Part shown: positions 8,372 through 14,359 of the stretch, piece by piece
Position numbering within the stretch: the stretch's first letter is position 1
Layout: every line of letters begins with the position of its first letter
NCBI GenBank assembly: GCA_002336245.1
Contig: DDDG01000002.1
Coordinates: 1 to 35,897, forward strand
Origin: Flavobacteriales bacterium UBA1986
Lineage (GTDB): Bacteria; Bacteroidota; Bacteroidia; Flavobacteriales_G; Salibacteraceae
DNA: 35,897 nt
Reading direction: 5' to 3'
Program-made: the position numbers and the translations under genes
The notes under the pieces: model-generated
The model's input: only the letters and a program-made list of their open reading frames with translations
What the model was told of the DNA's origin: nothing
Database searches by the model: none

Positions 8372-9133
8372 TTAGTTAGAACTTAGAACAAGAGCTTGAT
8401 AAGCTTTAACATTGAGTATTCCGAAAAATTCCCCCATTTGCGCTTGGGTTTGTAAAAACCCTGCCCCTTTCTGAAAATCTTCCATCGACTTCCAACCTAT
8501 TAAAACTACTTTATCACCAGTTTGCAAATCAGTGAACTCCCTATCGAAAATGTAGCCTTTTTGCTGAGCAATTAAATCAAAAAAGGCTTTTCGTTTGGCA
8601 TCATACTCTCCTTCGTTCCCTTCTTTAACTGTTCTCACAGCAACTTCAAGCACATTATTGCCTGACTTGATGTAATCTTCTAATTTGAAATCACCACCAT
8701 CAGCAGGTTGAATAGCCAGAAAAGCTTTCATATCAAATGTTCCAAAGAACTTACCCGCTTCGGGCGACTGCATTAAGTTATTGGCAATCTCCTGCATTGC
8801 CTCCGCTGACTCATATCGTGTCATTCCAACAAACACATCTGTTTCATCAGGTTCGGGCATTGTGAAGAATGACTTAAACTCCCAATCCTTTTCAATTCCA
8901 TTTTGGTCTTTGAGTCTTTTTATGAATGCCGTTCTCGCATTTACAAATTCGCTGTCTTGCCCTACTTTGACCCTACGAATTGCTATTTCCATTACTGATT
9001 TTTGCTCCACTTTACTTTCTGTTTTGGTATTTGTCTCTTCAATTTTTTCTGTTTTGGAAGTACCTTGATTACATGCCATTAAGGCTGATAGCCCAACCGT
9101 AAATAGGGCAGATTTGATCATATGGGTTTTCAT
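8372..9133 (-). CDS. Lipoprotein with two dimeric alpha/beta-barrel (ABM-like) repeats
   Basis: This 253-aa protein has a lipobox LSALMAC (Cys21) and a Thr/Glu/Lys-rich linker to about residue 46. Two homologous halves follow, each about 95 residues: MEIAIRRVKVGQDSEFVNAR... (about 47-140) and LEVAVRTVKEGNEGEYDAKR... (about 155-250). Each half has the pattern E-I/V-A-V-R-x-V-K-x-G ... F ... G-x-T/K ... F-G-x-x-x-x-K-A, as in ferredoxin-like dimeric alpha/beta-barrel domains of the antibiotic biosynthesis monooxygenase or DUF-type group. It is probably tethered to the envelope and may bind or oxidise a small molecule; this is inference. It follows its paralogue after 6 bases in one operon, with a terminator at 8317-8350. 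Confidence 0.75.
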   Translation of the reverse strand: MKTHMIKSALFTVGLSALMACNQGTSKTEKIEETNTKTESKVEQKSVMEIAIRRVKVGQDSEFVNARTAFIKRLKDQNGIEKDWEFKSFFTMPEPDETDVFVGMTRYESAEAMQEIANNLMQSPEAGKFFGTFDMKAFLAIQPADGGDFKLEDYIKSGNNVLEVAVRTVKEGNEGEYDAKRKAFFDLIAQQKGYIFDREFTDLQTGDKVVLIGWKSMEDFQKGAGFLQTQAQMGEFFGILNVKAYQALVLSSN

Positions 9134-9139
9134 AGTGCT

Positions 9140-9871
9140 TTATTGATTTGTAGTTGAAAAGGAAAATTGAGAAGCAACCACATCAAATGTGCTGAAATAC
9201 TTTTGTGTTATTTCTTCCTTCATAATGGGTTCTGCCAATTTCATAAATGCCTCTTTGGTCTTGTAAACAGTCATTCCAACTGAAAGACCGTCAATGTCTT
9301 TCCCACCTACAACTTTAAGTTCATAGCTTTCTTTTACGCCTTCATATGAACTCAATAACTCAACGAACTTTTTGCGGTATTCATTAAATTGACTTTCCAT
9401 TCCAGGTTTTACTTTACGCACACCAACTTCAAGAATTTCGCCACTACCAGACGCCAGAGTTTTTAAATTAAATTTTGGACCTTCCGTTTGTTGAACAAAC
9501 ACATAAGCCTTTAAGTCCATATTCTTATTGAACTTTAGAAACTTACTTACGACACCTATTTTCCCCTGAACCTTGCCTACAGTTTTATACGTTTCATAAT
9601 CAGTCATTCCAATGAACACATCTCTTTCATCAGGTTTAGGCAAGGCATAAAAAGATTGAAACTCTCTATCTGCCAAAACACCGTCTTGTTGTTTCAGAAT
9701 TGCAATGAAATTCTTACGGGTTTCCATAAACTCATCGCTCTTTCCTTCCTTGACAATACGGATAGCAATTTCTGTTACAGAATCTTCGGTTTTTAAAACC
9801 AATGATTTTTTAATGGGCGAGCAAGAAAAAGCCAAAACTCCAACAAGGCCTGCGATAAATATTTTTTTCAT
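9140..9871 (-). CDS. Paralogous lipoprotein with two ABM-like repeats
   Basis: This 243-aa protein has a lipobox LAFSC (Cys17). Two repeats follow: VTEIAIRIVKEGKSDEFMET... (about 31-125) and LEVGVRKVKPGMESQFNEYR... (about 143-240). The blocks PKPDERDVFIGMTDYET here and PEPDETDVFVGMTRYES in the downstream gene show that the two genes arose by duplication of an already double-domain protein. It is the first gene of the pair and is divergent from the HxlR regulator, 120 bases away, which probably controls it. The pair is AT-richer than the neighbouring genes and lies inside the block bounded by the 41-bp repeat. No enzyme activity can be assigned. Confidence 0.75.
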   Translation of the reverse strand: MKKIFIAGLVGVLAFSCSPIKKSLVLKTEDSVTEIAIRIVKEGKSDEFMETRKNFIAILKQQDGVLADREFQSFYALPKPDERDVFIGMTDYETYKTVGKVQGKIGVVSKFLKFNKNMDLKAYVFVQQTEGPKFNLKTLASGSGEILEVGVRKVKPGMESQFNEYRKKFVELLSSYEGVKESYELKVVGGKDIDGLSVGMTVYKTKEAFMKLAEPIMKEEITQKYFSTFDVVASQFSFSTTNQ

Positions 9872-9915
9872 TCAATCGTGTTTTTAAATTCTTTGCAAGT
9901 TTGACCACTAATCCG

Positions 9916-9923
9916 TACTTTTG
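9916..9923 (+). promoter_or_regulatory. -7 promoter element upstream of the HxlR gene
   Basis: TACTTTTG is an exact TAnnTTTG match. It predicts transcription from near 9930 and a leader of about 60 nt that would run through the repeated AGTTAC boxes. Confidence 0.45.
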
Positions 9924-9927
9924 CAAG

Positions 9928-9964
9928 TAGTTACAATAAAGTATTATAGTTACATTTTAGTAAC
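9928..9964. promoter_or_regulatory. Candidate operator boxes for the HxlR regulator
   Basis: TAGTTACA occurs at 9928-9935 and 9947-9954, 19 bases apart and so nearly on the same DNA face. The second box also forms an inverted repeat, GTTAC-N6-GTAAC, at 9949-9964. Repeats of this kind between a divergent regulator and its likely target are typical binding sites for a dimeric winged-helix protein. Confidence 0.4.
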
Positions 9965-9991
9965 CATTGTTAATTTTAAGGGGATTAAAGA

Positions 9992-10369
9992 ATGAAAAAA
10001 ATTGAAATTAATTCAGAGCGATTCGACAATATGGTTGAGAATATTAAAAAGTATGGCGGCTGCCCTGTAAGTGCCACGCTAAAAATTATAGGCGGTAAAT
10101 GGAAGCCTTTGATATTGTACTTTATTTCAGTTGATGTAAACCGATTTGGGCAACTTCAACGAATGATGCCCGACTGCAGCAAAAGAATGATGACAACTCA
10201 ACTCCGGGAATTAGAAAAAGACGGATTGATTAACAGAAAGGTATTTGCCGAAGTACCACCAAAAGTTATCTATACTTTGACGATCACAGGGGAAAATTTA
10301 AGACCCTTATTTGGGGAACTAAGAAAGTGGGGCATTGAGAACATATTAGAGCCCAAAAAGAAAAGCTAG
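9992..10369 (+). CDS. HxlR-family winged-helix transcriptional regulator
   Basis: The 125-aa protein has the HxlR signature: GGCPVSATLKIIGGKWKPLI (Cys24 onward), then RFGQLQRMMPDCSKRMMTTQLRELEKDGLI as the recognition region and YTLTITGENLRPLFGELRKWG at the C-terminal dimer helix. In HxlR relatives such as YodB and HypR, the N-terminal Cys senses quinones, aldehydes or disulfide stress; Cys24 sits at that place, so a similar role is plausible. It is divergent from the lipoprotein pair. Its last codons (PKKKS and stop, 10352-10369) lie within the right copy of the 41-bp repeat, so the C terminus was supplied by duplicated peptidase-gene sequence. Confidence 0.9.
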   Translation: MKKIEINSERFDNMVENIKKYGGCPVSATLKIIGGKWKPLILYFISVDVNRFGQLQRMMPDCSKRMMTTQLRELEKDGLINRKVFAEVPPKVIYTLTITGENLRPLFGELRKWGIENILEPKKKS

Positions 10370-10390
10370 AATTCTCTTAGCCCGAAGTTA
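10350..10390. repeat. 41-bp direct repeat, right copy
   Basis: This is the partner of 8268-8308. It contains the last codons of the HxlR gene and the sequence that would have adjoined the M28 peptidase gene before the block was inserted. The peptidase ATG is changed to AAG in this copy. The 59 bases to the crcB stop (10391-10449) contain no gene. Confidence 0.9.
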
Positions 10391-10449
10391 GGGATTTCAG
10401 AGGCAAGCATGTTCATGAAGTATGCGACGCATTGATGTGCAAACTCACC

Positions 10450-10824
10450 TTAGCTCCTACTCACGAACCAAATCACACCCAAGCAAAGAAGCAGATTGAG
10501 CAGAACATTCAGACTTCCATAGAGGTGAAAGCCACTCTGGAAGAGCTTAAAGGTTTCCATGCTAAATGTAGAGAAGGTGCTGTAACCACCGCATAGTCCG
10601 ACCACGAGAAATAGATATACGAGTTCACGCTGTTGTATCCATCCCTTGGCAAGAAAAACTGCAGAAGCCAAAATCAAACATGCGATGGTGTTGGAGACTA
10701 AGGTTCCCAGTGGGAAGTTCTCGGAATAGCGCGCAGCAATCAAACTTGTAATGTAACGGAAGGAACTTCCCAGTCCGCCACCAATGAATATGACAAGAAC
10801 TTTATACAAGGCGATTGAGGACAA
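10450..10824 (-). CDS. crcB: CrcB/Fluc fluoride ion channel
   Basis: This 124-aa protein has four hydrophobic segments. IFIGGGLGSSFRYI at the N terminus and GGYSTFSTFSMETF in the third segment are the family hallmarks, including the Thr/Ser-Phe track that lines the fluoride pore; SNTIAC supplies the TM2 Asn-Thr. The family forms dual-topology dimers in the inner membrane and expels F-, protecting enzymes such as enolase and pyrophosphatase. The start at 10824 overlaps the end of the PAP2 gene by 23 bases, which indicates translational coupling at the end of the hpt operon. Confidence 0.9.
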   Translation of the reverse strand: MSSIALYKVLVIFIGGGLGSSFRYITSLIAARYSENFPLGTLVSNTIACLILASAVFLAKGWIQQRELVYLFLVVGLCGGYSTFSTFSMETFKLFQSGFHLYGSLNVLLNLLLCLGVIWFVSRS

Positions 10825-11371
10825 ATTTGCTCATCAGAAAATATAAGAAACTTCCCGAGGCCAAGCCCCAGAGAAGTCCACCCAAAATATCTGCAGGATA
10901 ATGCACTCCCAAATAAATCCGACTGTAAGAAACGACGGCAGCCCAAGTCAACATCGAAACCCAGATCCAGCGTTTTCGCATCAAAAAGGAGAAGTAAGTC
11001 GCCAAACCAAAGGTGTTTGCGGCATGACTGGAAATGAATCCGTACTTACCGCCGCAATGTCCATCCACAATGTGAATCATCGACATCAAGTCGAGGTTGT
11101 GACAAGGTCTATAGCGCATAAAGACCTTCTTGAAAAGATGTACTGAACCCAAATCTGTGAAGGCCAGCATTACTCCAAAAGAGAGAATCACCAAAGGCGC
11201 CAAACCCTTGAAGCCGTACTTGCGGTACACCGAGAAAAGAATGACTAGGTAAAGTGGAATCCAAATGCTTTTACTGGAGATCAAAGCCATAACTGGATCC
11301 ATGCCTTCGGAGTGCAGCCCGTTCAGGAAAAGAAACAGTTGTTGATCTAAGCTCTCAAGTTCTTCCATCAT
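10802..11371 (-). CDS. PAP2-family membrane phosphatase
   Basis: The 189-aa polytopic protein carries the three PAP2 phosphatase motifs: KKVFMRYRP (KxxxxxxRP), ISSHAANTFG (the PSGH equivalent with catalytic His) and SRIYLGVHYPADILGG (SRxxxxxHxxxD with nucleophilic His). Such enzymes dephosphorylate undecaprenyl pyrophosphate, phosphatidate or lipid A at the periplasmic face; which one applies here is open. Its ATG overlaps the Obg stop codon by 4 bases (ATGA, 11368-11371), so the two are translationally coupled. Confidence 0.88.
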   Translation of the reverse strand: MMEELESLDQQLFLFLNGLHSEGMDPVMALISSKSIWIPLYLVILFSVYRKYGFKGLAPLVILSFGVMLAFTDLGSVHLFKKVFMRYRPCHNLDLMSMIHIVDGHCGGKYGFISSHAANTFGLATYFSFLMRKRWIWVSMLTWAAVVSYSRIYLGVHYPADILGGLLWGLASGSFLYFLMSKFVLNRLV

Positions 11372-12378
11372 CCCTCAATGCTCTTCCAAATCGCATCCTT
11401 TAGGGCTGGTATGTTGTAACCCGAAACGGATGAGAAGAAGATGTGCTCCAAATCACCCAAATCAGCAGATATTTCAGACATCAATTCTTCATCGAGCATA
11501 TCGGCTTTACTGATGGCGAGCAAGCGTTTTTTATCCAACAACTCTGGATTGAATTTTTCCAGTTCTCCCAATAAAATTTCATACTCCTTCGCAACATCAT
11601 CGCTGTCGGCAGGAACCATGAATAGAAGCGAAGAATTCCGTTCGATGTGGCGTAGAAACCGAAGACCCAAACCTTTTCCATCACTTGCTCCTTCAATGAT
11701 TCCGGGAATGTCGGCCATTACAAAAGAGCGATGGTCGCGGTAGGATACAATTCCGAGGTTCGGGGTAATGGTCGTGAAGGCGTAGTTTGCAATTTCGGGC
11801 CGTGCTGCCGAAACGGCACTCAATAAAGTCGATTTTCCGGCATTCGGAAAACCTACCAGACCAACATCAGCCAGTACTTTCAATTCGAGGATAAACCATT
11901 CATCCTTCCCTACTTCACCTTCTTGTGCGTGTCGAGGGGTTTGATTTGTAGGCGTCTTAAAATGCCAGTTTCCCAATCCGCCTCTACCACCAGGTAGAAG
12001 AATTGCTTTTTTCCCTTCCTCTGTAATTTCTAGAATTTCTTCTTGAGTCTCGGCATTGCGCACTACCGTTCCCAAAGGAACATCTACAATAACATCATCT
12101 CCGTTCGCTCCTGTTGCTCTTTGTTTTGAACCGTTGCCTCCACCTTTGGCAATCAAGTGCTTGCGGTATTTTAGAGGGAGTAAGGTCCACATCTGGCGAT
12201 TACCTCGAAGAATGATGTGCCCGCCTCGTCCGCCGTCGCCACCATCGGGGCCACCTTTGGCAACATACTTCTCGCGACGCAAGTGCGCAGAACCTGCACC
12301 TCCTTCGCCTGAGCGGCAGTTGATTTTGACGTAGTCGACAAAATTTGAAGTTGCCTCCTTTCGATTGCGTGAAGGCAT
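11368..12378 (-). CDS. obg: Obg/CgtA family GTPase
   Basis: This 336-aa protein has the Gly-rich Obg fold first (GEGGAGSAHLRREKYVAKGG, then GGDGGRGGH and GGRGGLGN), then the GTPase domain with G1 GFPNAGKS (176-183), the switch regions YAFTTITPNLG and DIPGIIEGA, and ISKAD in place of the usual NKxD. The last change is one I recall from Bacteroidota Obg proteins. It binds the 50S ribosomal subunit and acts in its assembly and in growth control. About ten residues precede the usual FVDYVKI start. It follows adk after 8 bases. Confidence 0.96.
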   Translation of the reverse strand: MPSRNRKEATSNFVDYVKINCRSGEGGAGSAHLRREKYVAKGGPDGGDGGRGGHIILRGNRQMWTLLPLKYRKHLIAKGGGNGSKQRATGANGDDVIVDVPLGTVVRNAETQEEILEITEEGKKAILLPGGRGGLGNWHFKTPTNQTPRHAQEGEVGKDEWFILELKVLADVGLVGFPNAGKSTLLSAVSAARPEIANYAFTTITPNLGIVSYRDHRSFVMADIPGIIEGASDGKGLGLRFLRHIERNSSLLFMVPADSDDVAKEYEILLGELEKFNPELLDKKRLLAISKADMLDEELMSEISADLGDLEHIFFSSVSGYNIPALKDAIWKSIEG

Positions 12379-12386
12379 AGGCTTAA

Positions 12387-12959
12387 TTATAAGTCTTCGA
12401 TTACCGAACAGATGTCCGAAAAAATGCTGTCGATGGAACCAACTCCATGAACGCCTTTGTATTTATTCTGGCCGGAGTAAAACTCTGCCACGGGCATCGT
12501 CTCATCCTTGTACACTGAGATGCGGTTGTTGATCTTATCCAAGTTCTGGTCGTCCGCTCTTCCAGATGTCTTTCCCCTCTCGAGAAGACGTGTTCTAAGT
12601 TCATCGTCTGGAACTGCAAGCGCAATCATGGCGTCGATGGCCAATCCATGCGATTCTAGAGCTGAATCCAAGGCCTCAGCCTGAGCAACAGTTCGCGGAA
12701 AACCGTCGAAGATGAAGCCCTTTGCCCCCACTGCGGTTTCGATTTTGTGTTCGATCATTCCGATGACCACATCGTCTGGAACCAAATCTCCAGCATCCAT
12801 TAATTTTTTTGCCTCCAGCCCTCGTGTGGTTTGAGCTTTAATTTCTCCGCGAAGAATATCACCTGTAGAAAGGTGGATGAAGCCGTATTTCTCGATCAGT
12901 CTTTCCGACTGGGTTCCTTTTCCTGCCCCGGGTGGGCCGAAGAGTACAAGATTTGCCAT
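12387..12959 (-). CDS. adk: Adenylate kinase
   Basis: The enzyme interconverts AMP + ATP and 2 ADP in the cytoplasm. In 190 aa it shows the P-loop GPPGAGKGT (8-16), the AMP-site STGDILRGE, FDGFPRT and ERGKTSGRADD. The LID is the short form without zinc-binding cysteines, as expected for this length. It lies 3 bases after hpt and 8 bases before obg, in the conserved Bacteroidota order hpt-adk-obg. Confidence 0.97.
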   Translation of the reverse strand: MANLVLFGPPGAGKGTQSERLIEKYGFIHLSTGDILRGEIKAQTTRGLEAKKLMDAGDLVPDDVVIGMIEHKIETAVGAKGFIFDGFPRTVAQAEALDSALESHGLAIDAMIALAVPDDELRTRLLERGKTSGRADDQNLDKINNRISVYKDETMPVAEFYSGQNKYKGVHGVGSIDSIFSDICSVIEDL

Positions 12960-12962
12960 AGT

Positions 12963-13499
12963 CTACTGTTCAACGAACTTATAAATATCTCTAAGATTTC
13001 TCCCTTTTCCTTTGTAATCTAAACCGTAGCCCAGCACAAAATCATTTGGGATTCGCAAAGCCCACCAATCCACATTGTCTTTGTGATCGTGGGCCATTGG
13101 CTTGTAGAGAAAAGTTGCGGTAAATATTTCTTTGGGTTCCTTCTCTCTAAATTCTTTGAGAAGGGTGTTGAGTGTGTTGCCCGTGTCAACAATGTCTTCA
13201 ATAATAACAACTGTTCGTCCCTTAATTTCTCGATTTAATCCGAGAATGGTATCCACTTTTTCTCGTCGCTCACGACCTTCATAAGAACCCATTCGAATGA
13301 AGTCGATTTCACATTCAAATTCAAAATGACGCATCAAATCTGCTGCGAACATAAAAGCGCCGTTGAGTACAACGATGAAAACTGGCTTCTTATCAGCGAG
13401 TTCTTTTTCCATCTTCACAGCAAGATCGTAGATCACTCTTTCTATGAGCTCATGCTTCACATAAAGCTCAAACCGATCTCCATCTATATCAACGTGCAT
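12963..13499 (-). CDS. hpt: Hypoxanthine phosphoribosyltransferase
   Basis: This 178-aa purine salvage enzyme joins hypoxanthine (and usually guanine) to PRPP. The PRPP loop is VVIIEDIVDTGNTLNTLL; VVLNGAFMFAADL and DFIRMGSYEG give the other active-site loops, and VDWWALRIPNDFVLGYGLDY is the base-binding end. Length is normal. It leads a five-gene minus-strand operon (hpt-adk-obg-PAP2-crcB) with an exact -7 element at 13516-13523. Confidence 0.96.
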   Translation of the reverse strand: MHVDIDGDRFELYVKHELIERVIYDLAVKMEKELADKKPVFIVVLNGAFMFAADLMRHFEFECEIDFIRMGSYEGRERREKVDTILGLNREIKGRTVVIIEDIVDTGNTLNTLLKEFREKEPKEIFTATFLYKPMAHDHKDNVDWWALRIPNDFVLGYGLDYKGKGRNLRDIYKFVEQ

Positions 13500-13515
13500 G
13501 TCCTTTATTTGGGCT

Positions 13516-13523
13516 CAAAAGTA
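13516..13523 (-). promoter_or_regulatory. -7 promoter element for the hpt operon
   Basis: The minus strand reads TACTTTTG. The predicted start is near 13509, about 10 nt before the hpt ATG. It shares a 64-bp divergent control region with the plus-strand element at 13550-13557. Confidence 0.55.
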
Positions 13524-13549
13524 GATTTTTTTAGGGGCCAAAAGGGGAT

Positions 13550-13557
13550 TAACTTTG
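13550..13557 (+). promoter_or_regulatory. -7 promoter element placed for a leaderless transcript
   Basis: TAACTTTG is an exact TAnnTTTG match. If its G is -7, +1 is 13564, the A of the ATG, so the mRNA would have no leader, or one of six bases if the second ATG (13570) is used. A T-run (13525-13531) lies roughly where the -33 element is expected. Confidence 0.5.
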
Positions 13558-13563
13558 TAAGCT

Positions 13564-14334
13564 ATGAGGATGAATGAGCGTCTTAAACTCTGTGCCCTTG
13601 CTTTTGGCATACTCACGCTCTCTTCCTGTCGGACCATATACTATCCGAATCTGCAAAACGTTGCAGATCTTCAAGGGAAAAACGACGCGAACATTGTTTT
13701 TAATCCGAGCAACCTTCAAGCTTCTTGGGCTTTCACTGAGCATTTTTATCTACAAACCAATCTGCAGTTTAAGCCTTCAGCCTGGAGCGATAATCCCGAA
13801 GCCGTAACAACTGATTTTCGCGCAGACCGGAAGCTGGCGGAACTTGCATTGGGATATACCAAGCCCTTTGATGATCAAATTCGATTCGAAATTGGCGCAG
13901 GAGCTGGCTTTGGCGAGAACATCTTTGAAGAAGAACGCAGCATCATCGACGGCCCCACCCGTTACCTCCGGTACAGCAGCCAGCTGACCAAATACTACTT
14001 CCAGCCAGCGCTCATTTTTAGGCCTCGCCCTGGCATCGGGATGACATTCTCCATGCGGGCCTCTGTACTAGATTACTACAACGTTCAATCGGTCAACTAC
14101 AGTTTTGAAGAACTGAGCAGCCTCAATCTACTGGATTTGAACGTCAGACCTCATGCTTTTGCTGAACCCGCATTTGGAATCAATTTCTCGAAAGGTCGCC
14201 TGAGATTGCAAAATCAAATCATGTGGATCTACAGAGTCTCGGATACACCCATCAACCATCAACGATTGAAGTTTTCCTTCAGCCTCATCATGAAATTGAA
14301 TGGGAAGTACTTAAAGAACACAGAGTCTGATTAG
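13564..14334 (+). CDS. Envelope lipoprotein, beta-strand rich, possible outer-membrane barrel
   Basis: This 256-aa protein has a lipobox LTLSSC (Cys22 from the first ATG) followed by RTIYYPNLQN. The rest alternates hydrophobic and polar residues in short strands (for example EHFYLQTNLQFKP and IRFEIGAGAGFG), as in small outer-membrane beta-barrels. The family is not recognised. An alternative start is the ATG at 13570. It probably shares a transcript with the DPP IV-type peptidase 25 bases downstream, suggesting an envelope role linked to peptide use, which is inference. Confidence 0.7.
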   Translation: MRMNERLKLCALAFGILTLSSCRTIYYPNLQNVADLQGKNDANIVFNPSNLQASWAFTEHFYLQTNLQFKPSAWSDNPEAVTTDFRADRKLAELALGYTKPFDDQIRFEIGAGAGFGENIFEEERSIIDGPTRYLRYSSQLTKYYFQPALIFRPRPGIGMTFSMRASVLDYYNVQSVNYSFEELSSLNLLDLNVRPHAFAEPAFGINFSKGRLRLQNQIMWIYRVSDTPINHQRLKFSFSLIMKLNGKYLKNTESD

Positions 14335-14359
14335 TTTTACGCTCCTTCAAGAAAAACCT

